Shown: positions 26,876 to 35,227, counted from the stretch's first letter. The stretch: DNA of 64,000 bases from Lutimaribacter_A marinistellae (GCF_042648365.1 NZ_JBHRXI010000004.1:496001-560000), one strand, 5' to 3'. Program-made: numbers and translations. The notes: generated by a model from the letters alone, not told the origin.

Positions 26876-27697
26876 TTGTTTCGCTATCGCCAACACAAAT
26901 CGTTGCTGAGTGGCGCGCTCACCATGGCCGAGCTGATCTTTCACTCGGTCGTGCGCTCCGTGCGGTCCGGCCACAACAACGCCATCATCGCGCTGGGCAA
27001 GAACATGCTCCAGGTGGTGATCTTTGCCGGGGCATTCTACCTGATGTTCTCGATCCTCGGCCTGCGCGGCGCGGCGCTGAGGGGTGATTTCCTGCTCTAC
27101 ATCCTGTCGGGCATCTTTCTCTACATGTGCCACATCAAGGCTGTGAACGCGGTGATGGGGGCCGAAGGGCCCAACAGCCCGATGATGCAGCACGCGCCGA
27201 TGAACACCATTGTCGCGATCGTCTCGGCGGCAGTCGGCTCGCTCTATACCCAGTTGCTGACACTTTTCATCATGCTTTTCGGCTATCACGTCGCCGTCAA
27301 ACCGGTCGAGATCGAGGATCCCGGCGGTGCTTTCGCGATGCTGATGCTGGCGTGGTTCACCGGCTGCACCGTCGGTCTCGTCCTGCTGGCGTTGAAGCCG
27401 TGGTTCCCAACCGTGGCGGGAATCATCGCCACCGTCTATACTCGGGCGAACATGATCGCGTCGGGCAAGATGTTCGTGGCCAATTCCATGCCGGGCTACA
27501 TGCTGGCAATGTTCGACTGGAACCCGCTGTTTCACGCGATCGACCAATGCCGCGGTTTCGTGTTCCGCAATTACTTTCCGCATAACAGCAATTGGGAGTA
27601 TGCGTTTTGGGTGGGTATCGTTCTTCTGATGATCGGGTTGATGGGAGAGTTCTATACCCGTCGGCATGTCTCCAACAGCTGGTTTGCGCGGCGCTGA
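26876..27697 (+). CDS. ABC-2 type polysaccharide export permease (KpsM/Wzm-like)
   Basis: A 273-residue inner-membrane protein with about six helices: roughly 45-64, 72-92, 110-140, 155-180, 185-205 and 240-260. The segment NPLFHAIDQCRGFVF near the C-terminus matches the NPL(L/F)H...R motif of capsule and O-antigen exporters. No ATP-binding partner gene is adjacent, which is unusual for a KpsMT pair. Translation probably starts with TTG at 26876, since AAAGG lies 7 bases upstream; the next ATG, at 26924, would delete the N-terminal amphipathic part. It is divergent from cysQ. Confidence 0.78.
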   Translation: MFRYRQHKSLLSGALTMAELIFHSVVRSVRSGHNNAIIALGKNMLQVVIFAGAFYLMFSILGLRGAALRGDFLLYILSGIFLYMCHIKAVNAVMGAEGPNSPMMQHAPMNTIVAIVSAAVGSLYTQLLTLFIMLFGYHVAVKPVEIEDPGGAFAMLMLAWFTGCTVGLVLLALKPWFPTVAGIIATVYTRANMIASGKMFVANSMPGYMLAMFDWNPLFHAIDQCRGFVFRNYFPHNSNWEYAFWVGIVLLMIGLMGEFYTRRHVSNSWFARR

Positions 27698-28275
27698 TCG
27701 CGCTGGGGGCCTTCGTCTTCGCAACCGTTGCGCGTGCGCAGGATCTGCCGGCCCTCTATTCCGTATCTGGTGTGGCTGCTGACGATGTGCTCAACATTCG
27801 GGCAGAGCCGAACGCGCAGGCCGACAAGATCGGCGAACTTGCCCACGATGCCACCGATGTCGAGGTGGTCGACCTGAACGACGATGCCGGTTGGGGCCTC
27901 GTGAATTCCGGCGAAGGCAGCGGCTGGGTCTCGATGCGGTTCATGACTGCTCAGCCGGTCGGCGATCTTCCCATTGCCGCGCGCCTGTCCTGCGGCGGAA
28001 CCGAACCGTTCTGGTCGCTGGATCTGCGCCAGAATGGCGAGGCGGTTTATTCGACGCCCGACGGCAGCGCCCTCAGTTTCATGGCCGGCGAACTGGTCCC
28101 CGCCGATGGACGGCGCGACAGGTTCCTCGTCACCCTGGGCAAAAACGGTTGGGCCGTGATGCGGCGCACACTGTGCTCCGACGGCATGTCCGACATGGCC
28201 TTCGGCGTCGATCTCGACCTCTATCTCGGGTCCGGCGCCCTGCGGTCGGGCTGCTGTTCCATCGCGACCGATTAG
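27592..28275 (+). CDS. Secreted SH3-domain protein (COG3650-like)
   Basis: From about codon 31 the frame encodes a signal peptide (LVCAALIALGAFVFATVARA, cleavage before QD). A bacterial SH3 domain follows (VLNIRAEPNAQADKIGEL...GWVSMRF), then a Cys-containing C-terminal domain (SCGGTEPFWSLD...RRTLCSDGMSDM) typical of COG3650-like periplasmic proteins. The start is uncertain: it overlaps the permease gene by 106 bases and no ATG precedes the signal peptide, only TTG (27592, 27607) or CTG codons near 27681. Function unknown; ligand or peptidoglycan binding is plausible. Confidence 0.7.
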   Translation: MGVCVLGGYRSSDDRVDGRVLYPSACLQQLVCAALIALGAFVFATVARAQDLPALYSVSGVAADDVLNIRAEPNAQADKIGELAHDATDVEVVDLNDDAGWGLVNSGEGSGWVSMRFMTAQPVGDLPIAARLSCGGTEPFWSLDLRQNGEAVYSTPDGSALSFMAGELVPADGRRDRFLVTLGKNGWAVMRRTLCSDGMSDMAFGVDLDLYLGSGALRSGCCSIATD

Positions 28276-28874
28276 ATCACCACCCGCAGCGTCAGGTTGA
28301 TCCGCCCGCCCTTGGGCAACAACCGGGATGAGCCGAACCGGATCCTGTCCACGCCGTGATACCTCAATCGGGCGTCGCCCCCCATGACCACCACGTCGCC
28401 CGAGTTCAGCCAGACCGACTCGGTCTTGCCGCCCCTGATGTCGTTTCCCATCCGGAACAGGGCGTCATCGCCCAGGGACACCGACACCACCGGGTAGGAA
28501 AAATCGGCCTCGTCCCGGTCCTGATGCATCCCCATGCGCGCGCCTTCTCCGTAATAATTGACAAGGCAGCTGTCGGGCATCCGCTCCAGCCCGGTTGCCC
28601 CGCGCCAGATATCCAGCACCTCATCGGGTATGGCGGGCCAGTCCGACCCACGCGGGTGGGCCTGCTCGTAACGGTATCCGAGCCGGTCCGAGACCCAGCC
28701 ATGCGTGCCGGCCGAGGTCATGCGAACCGACATCTCCTGCCCGCGCGTGGTGGTCGGCCTGAACAGGGGCGCGGATTTCAGCACAGGCCGCAAGACCTCG
28801 ATCAGCCGGGTCTGGGCGCTCGTGTCCAGATACCCCTTGTGAATGTCGAAACCGCGGATCGTGATCCGTGTCAT
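28272..28874 (-). CDS. alkB: AlkB-type alpha-ketoglutarate-dependent dioxygenase
   Basis: A 200-residue Fe(II)/2-oxoglutarate enzyme that removes alkyl groups from N1-adenine and N3-cytosine in DNA and RNA. The iron ligands are His117, Asp119 (GMHQDRDEADF) and His173 (RLRYHGVDRI); Arg191 in GRINLTLR binds 2-oxoglutarate. The substrate loop NYYGEGARMGMHQD is intact. The stop overlaps the convergent COG3650 gene by two bases. The length is close to the usual 200-215. No ada gene is nearby. Confidence 0.94.
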   Translation of the reverse strand: MTRITIRGFDIHKGYLDTSAQTRLIEVLRPVLKSAPLFRPTTTRGQEMSVRMTSAGTHGWVSDRLGYRYEQAHPRGSDWPAIPDEVLDIWRGATGLERMPDSCLVNYYGEGARMGMHQDRDEADFSYPVVSVSLGDDALFRMGNDIRGGKTESVWLNSGDVVVMGGDARLRYHGVDRIRFGSSRLLPKGGRINLTLRVVI

Positions 28875-28946
28875 GCTACTGCCCCAATGCTTTGCAGACC
28901 CTTGACGAAAAGCGCCAAGATTCCCGAAAACCTGCGTTTCAGGACG

Positions 28947-28976
28947 CTTGCAGCGCCCAAAACAGGCCCCTATATA
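28947..28976 (+). promoter_or_regulatory. Overlapping heat-shock (RpoH) and housekeeping promoter of dnaK
   Basis: CTTGCA at 28947 and CCCC at 28967 are separated by 14 bases, followed by TATAT, which fits the RpoH pattern CTTGAA-N13-15-CCCCAT. The same bases also read TTGCAG-N17-TATATA, a good sigma-70 promoter. This would allow a basal level plus heat-shock induction. The transcript would begin about 105 bases before the dnaK start. Confidence 0.65.
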
Positions 28977-29087
28977 CGCCGGGACGCGGGGCGGTGCATT
29001 ACCCCTCGCTCTTCAGATCGGGGTCCGGATGCCGATACGGGTTCTGACCTCGGGATATCGCCTTGAACAAAAAAAGGGATCGAAAAC

Positions 29088-30998
29088 ATGGGTAAAGTTA
29101 TCGGGATCGACCTCGGGACAACCAACTCCTGCGTTGCCATCATGGACGGCACGCAACCCAAGGTCATCGAAAACTCCGAAGGGGCGCGGACCACGCCCTC
29201 GATCGTCGCCTTCACCGATGATGAGCGACTGGTCGGTCAGCCGGCAAAACGCCAGGCGGTCACCAACCCCTCCAACACCATCTTCGGCGTCAAGCGCCTG
29301 ATCGGCCGTCGGTTCGATGACTCCGATCTTGCCAAGGACAAGAAGAACATGCCGTTCGACGTGGTCGATGGGGGCAATGGTGATGCATGGGTTGAAGCAA
29401 AAAGCGAGAAATACTCGCCCAGCCAGATTTCCGCCTTCATCCTTGGCAAGATGAAGGAAACCGCCGAAAGCTATCTCGGCGAAGAGGTGACGCAGGCCGT
29501 CATCACCGTTCCCGCCTATTTCAACGACGCCCAGCGTCAGGCCACCAAGGACGCCGGCAAGATCGCGGGCCTCGAAGTGCTGCGGATCATCAACGAGCCT
29601 ACCGCTGCCGCGCTCGCCTATGGCCTCGACAAGGAAGAAAGCCACACCATCGCGGTTTATGACCTTGGCGGCGGCACCTTCGACGTGACCATCCTCGAAA
29701 TCGACGATGGCCTGTTCGAGGTGAAGTCGACCAATGGCGACACCTTCCTCGGCGGTGAAGATTTTGACATGCGGATCGTCAACTACCTGGCGGACGAGTT
29801 CAAGAAAGAGCACAATGTCGACCTGACCAAGGACAAGATGGCCCTGCAGCGCCTGAAAGAGGCGGCGGAAAAAGCCAAGATCGAACTGTCCTCTTCCAGC
29901 CAGACCGAGATCAACCAGCCGTTCATCTCGATGGATCCGTCCTCGGGCACGCCGCTGCACATGGTCATCAAGCTGACCCGCGCCAAGCTGGAAAGCCTCG
30001 TGGCGGATCTCATCAAGCAGTCGCTGGCCCCCTGTAAGGCTGCGCTCAAGGATGCCGGCCTGTCGGCTTCCGACGTTGACGAGGTCGTCCTGGTCGGCGG
30101 TCAGACCCGGATGCCCAAGGTTATCGAAGAGGTGACCAAGTTCTTCGGGAAAGAGCCACACAAGGGTGTGAACCCCGACGAGGTCGTCGCCATGGGCGCC
30201 GCGATTCAGGCGGGTGTTCTGCAAGGTGACGTCAAGGACGTTGTCCTGCTCGACGTTACGCCGCTGTCGCTGGGTATCGAAACGCTTGGCGGTGTCTTCA
30301 CCCGCCTGATCGACCGCAACACGACGATCCCGACCAAGAAAAGCCAGGTCTTCTCGACCGCCGAAGACAACCAGAACGCCGTGACGATCCGGGTCTTCCA
30401 AGGTGAGCGTGAAATGGCTGCCGACAACAAGATGCTCGGCCAGTTCAACCTCGAGGATATTCCGCCGGCACCGCGCGGCATGCCCCAGATCGAGGTGACC
30501 TTCGACATCGACGCCAACGGTATCGTCTCTGTCAGTGCCAAGGACAAGGGCACCAACAAGGAGCAGAAGATCACCATCCAGGCGTCGGGCGGCCTTTCGG
30601 ACGACGACATCGACAAGATGGTCAAGGACGCCGAAGAGAACGCCGAGGCCGACAAGCAGCGCCGCGAGCTGGTCGAAGCCAAGAACCAGGCCGAATCGCT
30701 CGTGCACTCGACCGAGAAGTCGCTGGAAGAGCATGGCGACAAGGTCGATCCGGCAACGGTCGAGGCGATCGAACTGGCCGTGGCGGCGCTCAAGGACGAG
30801 CTGGAAAAGGACAATGCCGACAAGATCAAGTCCGGCATCCAGAACGTGACCGAAGCGGCCATGAAACTGGGTGAGGCGATCTACAAGGCGCAGCAGGACG
30901 AGGGTAACGACGAACCCGCCGCCGCCGATGCCGGTCCTGGTGAGGATGACATTGTGGACGCCGAGTTCGAAGACCTCGACGATGACAAGCGCAAGTAA
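29088..30998 (+). CDS. dnaK: Chaperone DnaK (Hsp70)
   Basis: A 636-residue Hsp70. The ATPase domain starts GIDLGTTNSCVA; the phosphate-2 block YDLGGGTFDV, the VGGQTRMP motif and the linker VVLLDVTPLSLGIETLGG are all intact. The substrate-binding domain and helical lid end in an acidic tail EFEDLDDD. It binds unfolded segments and works with DnaJ, encoded 76 bp downstream, and GrpE, which is not in this window. The upstream region has an RpoH-type promoter, and a strong hairpin follows the gene. Confidence 0.99.
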   Translation: MGKVIGIDLGTTNSCVAIMDGTQPKVIENSEGARTTPSIVAFTDDERLVGQPAKRQAVTNPSNTIFGVKRLIGRRFDDSDLAKDKKNMPFDVVDGGNGDAWVEAKSEKYSPSQISAFILGKMKETAESYLGEEVTQAVITVPAYFNDAQRQATKDAGKIAGLEVLRIINEPTAAALAYGLDKEESHTIAVYDLGGGTFDVTILEIDDGLFEVKSTNGDTFLGGEDFDMRIVNYLADEFKKEHNVDLTKDKMALQRLKEAAEKAKIELSSSSQTEINQPFISMDPSSGTPLHMVIKLTRAKLESLVADLIKQSLAPCKAALKDAGLSASDVDEVVLVGGQTRMPKVIEEVTKFFGKEPHKGVNPDEVVAMGAAIQAGVLQGDVKDVVLLDVTPLSLGIETLGGVFTRLIDRNTTIPTKKSQVFSTAEDNQNAVTIRVFQGEREMAADNKMLGQFNLEDIPPAPRGMPQIEVTFDIDANGIVSVSAKDKGTNKEQKITIQASGGLSDDDIDKMVKDAEENAEADKQRRELVEAKNQAESLVHSTEKSLEEHGDKVDPATVEAIELAVAALKDELEKDNADKIKSGIQNVTEAAMKLGEAIYKAQQDEGNDEPAAADAGPGEDDIVDAEFEDLDDDKRK

Positions 30999-31018
30999 CG
31001 CATAAGCGGGCCAAGACG

Positions 31019-31046
31019 CGGGCCGGTCCGGTTCCGGACCGGCCCG
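31019..31046 (+). terminator. GC-rich hairpin between dnaK and dnaJ
   Basis: A perfect 13-bp inverted repeat (CGGGCCGGTCCGG / CCGGACCGGCCCG, two-base centre) followed by TCTTCG and not a run of T. It is placed 20 bases after the dnaK stop and 28 before the dnaJ start. It may reduce read-through, so that less DnaJ than DnaK is made, or protect the dnaK mRNA end. Confidence 0.6.
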
Positions 31047-31074
31047 TCTTCGTTGAGGCAAGGGGATATAACGG

Positions 31075-32214
31075 ATGGCAAAACGCGATTTTTACGACGT
31101 GCTGGGCGTCTCCAAGGGCGCCTCGGCGGAGGAAATCAAGAAAGCCTACCGCAAGAAGGCAAAGGAACTGCACCCGGACCGGAACGCTGACAATCCGCAG
31201 GCCGAATCGCAGTTCAAAGAGGCCAACGAGGCCTATGAAATTCTCAAGGATGCAGAGAAGAAAGCCGCCTATGACCGGTTTGGTCACGCCGCCTTTGAGG
31301 GTGGCATGGGTGGTGGGCGGCCCGGCGGCGGGTTCGGCAGCGGCGACTTTTCCAGCGCGTTTTCCGATGTGTTCGACGACCTGTTCGGCGATTTCATGGG
31401 GCAACGCGCCGGGGGCGGCCGACGCGCCGCACGTGGATCGGACCTGCGTTACAACCTTCGCGTAACGCTTGAAGAGGCCTTTTCGGGTCTGCAAAAGACG
31501 ATCAACGTACCAACCGCGGTGGCCTGCTCCTCCTGCGAGGGGACGGGTGCCGAAGGCGGGGTGGAGCCCACGACCTGTCCGACCTGTTCGGGCATGGGCA
31601 AGGTGCGTGCGCAACAGGGTTTCTTCACCGTCGAACGAACCTGCCCGACCTGCTCGGGGCTGGGACAGATCATCAAGAACCCCTGCAAGGTCTGCAATGG
31701 TTCGGGCAGGGTCGAAAAGAACCGCGCGCTCAGCGTGAACATCCCCGCAGGCGTGGAAACCGGCACCCGGATCCGTCTGGCGGGCGAGGGCGAAGCCGGG
31801 ATGCGCGGCGGGCCTCCGGGCGATCTCTATATCTTCGTCGAGGTGGTCGGCCACGAGCTGTTCGAACGCGACGGCGTGAACCTTTACTGCCGGGTACCCG
31901 TCAGTATGGCCAAGGCCGCGCTGGGCGGCCAGGTCGAGGTGCCGACCATCGATGGCGGCCGCGGCAGGGTCCAGATCCCGGCGGGCAGCCAGTCCGGACG
32001 CCAGATGCGCCTGCGCAGCAAGGGGATGCCCGCCCTGCGCGGCGGCGCAGTTGGGGACATGTTCATCGAGCTTGCGGTCGAGACGCCGGTCAACCTGACC
32101 TCGCGGCAAAAGGAACTGCTGCGCGAGTTCGAGGAGTTGGCAGATGACAACAACCCGGAAACCAAGAGCTTTTTCTCGTCCGTCAAATCCTTTTGGGACG
32201 GGATGAAGGGCTAA
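31075..32214 (+). CDS. dnaJ: Chaperone DnaJ (Hsp40)
   Basis: A 379-residue type I Hsp40. The J domain has HPD in KELHPDRNAD near residue 33. A Gly/Phe-rich linker (about 75-110) follows. Four CxxCxGxG zinc repeats are CSSCEGTG, CPTCSGMG, CPTCSGLG and CKVCNGSG. The C-terminal domain includes LRLKG-type LRSKGMPALRGGAVGD. It stimulates DnaK ATPase and delivers substrates. It shares the dnaK transcript, and a strong terminator follows. Confidence 0.98.
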   Translation: MAKRDFYDVLGVSKGASAEEIKKAYRKKAKELHPDRNADNPQAESQFKEANEAYEILKDAEKKAAYDRFGHAAFEGGMGGGRPGGGFGSGDFSSAFSDVFDDLFGDFMGQRAGGGRRAARGSDLRYNLRVTLEEAFSGLQKTINVPTAVACSSCEGTGAEGGVEPTTCPTCSGMGKVRAQQGFFTVERTCPTCSGLGQIIKNPCKVCNGSGRVEKNRALSVNIPAGVETGTRIRLAGEGEAGMRGGPPGDLYIFVEVVGHELFERDGVNLYCRVPVSMAKAALGGQVEVPTIDGGRGRVQIPAGSQSGRQMRLRSKGMPALRGGAVGDMFIELAVETPVNLTSRQKELLREFEELADDNNPETKSFFSSVKSFWDGMKG

Positions 32215-32236
32215 GAGCTTTTCCAACGTTTTGCAC

Positions 32237-32266
32237 AGGCCGGCCCTATTGTGGCCGGCCTTTTTT
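32237..32266 (+). terminator. Rho-independent terminator of dnaK-dnaJ
   Basis: Stem AGGCCGGCC / GGCCGGCCT (9 bp) with a 7-base loop, ending in a run of six T. It lies 23 bases after the dnaJ stop. Confidence 0.9.
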
Positions 32267-32269
32267 GTT

Positions 32270-32316
32270 GCGGGGGCTCTGCCCCCGCACCCCCGGGATA
32301 TTTCTGGCAAGAGGAA
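32270..32316. repeat. Likely dispersed intergenic element (hairpin plus CCCCCGGGATATTT tail)
   Basis: GCGGGGGC-TCT-GCCCCCGC makes an 8-bp hairpin, followed by ACCCCCGGGATATTTCTGGC and GAGGAAAG. I recall similar modules (GC hairpin, then CCCCGGGATATTT...) between genes in many Rhodobacteraceae genomes. Only this one copy is seen in the window, so the repeat status is from memory and not shown here. Confidence 0.4.
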
Positions 32317-32333
32317 AGAGCGGTCCGGAGCTC

Positions 32334-32361
32334 TTGAATCCCGCCTGCGACAGTGTAACTG
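32334..32361 (+). promoter_or_regulatory. Promoter of the thiamin operon
   Basis: TTGAAT, a 16-bp spacer and TAACTG. Transcription would begin near 32368, exactly where the TPP riboswitch begins, which supports the call. Confidence 0.5.
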
Positions 32362-32368
32362 TGCCGTA

Positions 32369-32455
32369 ACACCGTTGGGGTGCCCTTTGGGCTGAGAGGC
32401 GTGTTTGCGTCAACCCATCGAACCTGATCCGGGCAATGCCGGCGTAGGAAACGGT
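32369..32455 (+). promoter_or_regulatory. TPP riboswitch (THI element)
   Basis: The conserved parts occur in order: GGGGTGCC, CTGAGAGGC, then AACCTGATCCGGGCAATGCCGGCGTAGGAAA. These form helices P1-P5 and the pyrophosphate- and pyrimidine-sensing loops of the thiamin pyrophosphate aptamer. There are about 64 bases between the aptamer and the thiD start with AGGAGG at 32508-32513. No T-run terminator is seen there, so control is probably at translation initiation. It would switch off the ten-gene operon when TPP is plentiful. Confidence 0.95.
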
Positions 32456-32518
32456 CACATCGTCATTTCGAACGACGCCCCCGTCCGCGCAGCGCCCCTT
32501 TTTTACAGGAGGGAACTC

Positions 32519-33307
32519 GTGGCGGCCATTGCCCTCACCATAGCAGGATCAGACAGCGGCGGCGGGGCCGGGATCCAGGCCGATCTGAAGGCCATGTCCG
32601 CACTTGGCGTCTATGGCGCGAGCGTCATCACTGCCGTGACCGCGCAGAACACGCGGGCCGTAACGGCGGTGCATCCTGTACCGCTCGACGTGATTGCGGA
32701 TCAGATCGCGGCGGTACTGTCCGATCTGGATGTTGCTGCGGTGAAAATCGGCATGTTGGCGACGCCCGAGATCATCGACACGGTGGCAAAGGGGCTGGAA
32801 AAATATCGCGGACCCATCGTGCTCGACCCCGTGATGGTTGCGAAATCTGGTGATTCGCTGCTGGCATCGGATGCGATCGAGGCGCTCCGCGCGAGGCTCG
32901 TACCACGCGCGACCGTCCTGACGCCGAACCTGCCCGAGGCGGTGGCGTTGCTCGGGGAGGCGGAGACCTCCGACGTTCACGCGCAAGGGAGCGCCCTGCG
33001 CGCGATGGGGGCGCAGGCGGTGTTGATGAAAGGTGGTCATGCGCAGGGGGCAACCTGCACCGATCTTCTGGTCAGCGGCGACGGGGTCATGGAATTCACC
33101 GCGCCGCGCCTGCCCACGCGGAACACGCATGGTACGGGCTGCACCTTGTCCTCGGCCATTGCCGCTGGTCTGGCCAGGGGGATGCCATTGCCGGATGCGG
33201 TGCGCGCGGCCCACACCTATTTGCAGGGCGCGATCGCCGCCGCCGACCAGTTGCGTGTGGGGCATGGTCACGGCCCGGTGCACCATTTCCATGGGATCTG
33301 GGCGTGA
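32519..33307 (+). CDS. thiD: Hydroxymethylpyrimidine / phosphomethylpyrimidine kinase
   Basis: ThiD phosphorylates HMP and HMP-phosphate to HMP-PP for coupling with the thiazole. The 262-residue ribokinase-fold protein opens ALTIAGSDSGGGAGIQADLK, carries PVMVAKSGD, LTPNLPEA and LMKGGH, and ends its active site with THGTGCTLSSAIAAGLA. It begins with GTG at 32519, chosen for AGGAGGGA directly upstream; a longer frame overlaps the riboswitch. The stop overlaps the thiO start (GTGA). Confidence 0.96.
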   Translation: MAAIALTIAGSDSGGGAGIQADLKAMSALGVYGASVITAVTAQNTRAVTAVHPVPLDVIADQIAAVLSDLDVAAVKIGMLATPEIIDTVAKGLEKYRGPIVLDPVMVAKSGDSLLASDAIEALRARLVPRATVLTPNLPEAVALLGEAETSDVHAQGSALRAMGAQAVLMKGGHAQGATCTDLLVSGDGVMEFTAPRLPTRNTHGTGCTLSSAIAAGLARGMPLPDAVRAAHTYLQGAIAAADQLRVGHGHGPVHHFHGIWA

Positions 33308-34275
33308 CAGTCTATTCGGTCGTGGGCGCGGGTGTCGCGGGATTGACGGTTGCCACCGAACTGGTGGAGCGCGGGGCGTCCGTGCGGGTTTTCGACCCCG
33401 CTGGCGGACCCGGCGCGCACGGATGTTCATGGTGGGCGGGCGGTATGCTCGCTCCGTGGTGCGAATACGAGAATGCCGAAGAACCTGTCATGCGCCATGG
33501 ACAACACGCGCTGAACTGGTGGGGCGACCGGACGTCCGTAACCCGCAAAGGCACGCTCGTGGTGGCCTCTGCCCGCGATACGGCTGACCTCAGACGCTTT
33601 GCCCGTCGTACGGAACAGTTCGAGGAAACCAGCGAGATAGCCGGGCTAGAGCCGGATCTTGACCGTTTCCCGCGCGGCCTGTTCTTTGCGGGCGAGGCGC
33701 ATCTGGATCCTCGGCACGCTCTCGGCGATCTTGTTATCGGCCTGCGGGAAAAGGGCGTCGAGATATGCGCGGAACACGCGCCCGCGGACGCTTCGAACCT
33801 GATCGACTGTCGCGGCCTTGCCGCGCGTGAAGCGCTTCCCGACCTGCGTGGCGTCAAGGGAGAGATGCTGGTCATCCGCGCGCCGGATGTGTCCCTAACA
33901 AGACCTGTTCGCCTGTTGCATCCGCGCATACCGCTTTACATCGTGCCGCGCGGTGACGGGGTATACATGCTTGGCGCCACGATGATCGAGGCCGAAGATC
34001 GCCGCCGGATCACGGCTCGTTCAATGCTTGAACTACTCAGTGCCGCCTATGCGCTGAACACCGCTTTTGGCGAGGCGGAAATCCTCGAGATCGGCACCGA
34101 TCTGCGCCCCGCCTTTCCCGACAACCTGCCCCGCATCCGCCAAATAGACGGGGTCACCTATGCCAACGGGCTCTATCGCCACGGATACCTTCTTGCGCCC
34201 GCGCTTGCGCAGGGCGTGGCTGACCTGCTGCTCGAAGGCAAGACATCGGAGTTTCACGATGAAAATCACGCTTAA
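33304..34275 (+). CDS. thiO: Glycine oxidase ThiO
   Basis: A 323-residue FAD enzyme that oxidises glycine to the imine needed for thiazole ring formation, the aerobic alternative to ThiH. The N-terminal dinucleotide fold is VVGAGVAGLTVATELVERGASVRVFD. The DAO-family C-terminal block has DLRPAFPDNLPRI and YANGLYRHGYLLAPALA. GTG at 33304 overlaps the thiD stop. Its last 17 bases overlap thiS. Confidence 0.92.
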   Translation: MTVYSVVGAGVAGLTVATELVERGASVRVFDPAGGPGAHGCSWWAGGMLAPWCEYENAEEPVMRHGQHALNWWGDRTSVTRKGTLVVASARDTADLRRFARRTEQFEETSEIAGLEPDLDRFPRGLFFAGEAHLDPRHALGDLVIGLREKGVEICAEHAPADASNLIDCRGLAAREALPDLRGVKGEMLVIRAPDVSLTRPVRLLHPRIPLYIVPRGDGVYMLGATMIEAEDRRRITARSMLELLSAAYALNTAFGEAEILEIGTDLRPAFPDNLPRIRQIDGVTYANGLYRHGYLLAPALAQGVADLLLEGKTSEFHDENHA

Positions 34276-34453
34276 CGGCGAGGCGAAGGAAACCAACGCC
34301 GCTACGCTTGCCGAACTGCTCAGCGAACAGGGTGTTTCGGGCCGGGTCGCCACCGCGGTGAACGAATCCTTTGTCCCGTCATCGCTGCGAATCGCCCACG
34401 CCCTGAACGAAGGCGACCGGGTCGAGATCCTCGCGCCGATGCAGGGGGGCTGA
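34259..34453 (+). CDS. thiS: Sulfur carrier protein ThiS
   Basis: A 64-residue ubiquitin-like carrier ending in Gly-Gly (APMQGG), the C-terminus that is adenylated by ThiF and turned into a thiocarboxylate. The N-terminus MKITLNGE and the inner VEILAPMQGG are typical. ATG 34259 lies inside the end of thiO after ATCGGAG. It passes sulfur to ThiG. Confidence 0.95.
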   Translation: MKITLNGEAKETNAATLAELLSEQGVSGRVATAVNESFVPSSLRIAHALNEGDRVEILAPMQGG

Positions 34454-35227
34454 ATGATGCGGGCCTTTTACGGAACGGAACTTGCCAACCCGCTGATGCT
34501 TGGCACGGCGCAATATCCCAGCCCGTCGATCCTTGCACAGGCCTTTCGCGACAGTGGCGCCAGTGTTGCCACGGTCTCGCTGCGGCGCGAGGGTGCGGGC
34601 GGCGCGGGGCAATCCTTCTGGTCGATGATCCGCGATCTGGGCGTGCATATCCTGCCGAACACCGCCGGTTGTCATAGCGTGAAAGAGGCGGTGACGACCG
34701 CCCACATGGCGCGCGAGGTGTTCGATACGCCCTGGATCAAGCTTGAACTGATCGGCCATACCGACAGCCTGCAACCCGACGTGTTCCAACTGGTCGAGGC
34801 CGCACGCATCCTGACCGATGAGGGATTCCAGGTCTTTCCCTACACGACCGAGGACCTGATCGTGGGAGAGCGTCTGCTCTCCGCGGGCTGCGAGGTGTTG
34901 ATGCCCTGGGGCGCGCCCATCGGATCGGGCCGGGGGCTGGCCAACGAATATGCCTTGCGCGCGATGCGGGCCGAGTTTCCCGACATCCCCCTGGTGGTCG
35001 ATGCGGGGATAGGGTTGCCATCGCACGCCGCCCGCGCGATGGAACTGGGCTATGACGCGGTGTTGCTTAACACTGCCGTTGCCCGCGCGGGCAACCCTGT
35101 GGCTATGGCACGGGCCATGGCGCTTGCTGTCGAATCAGGCGCGCTGGCCTGTCAGGCAGACCCGATCGAACCGCGCGACATGGCCGAACCCTCCACCCCT
35201 GTCATCGGCAAGGCGTTCCTGTCATGA
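34454..35227 (+). CDS. thiG: Thiazole synthase ThiG
   Basis: A 257-residue TIM barrel that makes the thiazole phosphate from deoxyxylulose phosphate, dehydroglycine and ThiS thiocarboxylate. The Schiff-base lysine is Lys96 in TPWIKLELIGH. The LPNTAGC, GSGRGL and VDAGIGLPSHAARAMELGYDAVLLNTA blocks are intact. It directly follows the thiS stop; two ATGs stand in tandem at 34454 and 34457. The stop overlaps thiE (ATGA). Confidence 0.96.
   Translation: MMRAFYGTELANPLMLGTAQYPSPSILAQAFRDSGASVATVSLRREGAGGAGQSFWSMIRDLGVHILPNTAGCHSVKEAVTTAHMAREVFDTPWIKLELIGHTDSLQPDVFQLVEAARILTDEGFQVFPYTTEDLIVGERLLSAGCEVLMPWGAPIGSGRGLANEYALRAMRAEFPDIPLVVDAGIGLPSHAARAMELGYDAVLLNTAVARAGNPVAMARAMALAVESGALACQADPIEPRDMAEPSTPVIGKAFLS

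Noticed and set aside
29013..31061. Long open frame antisense to dnaK
   Set aside because: Shadow frame from codon bias of a GC-rich gene; no ribosome site and low-complexity His/Asp/Gly composition.
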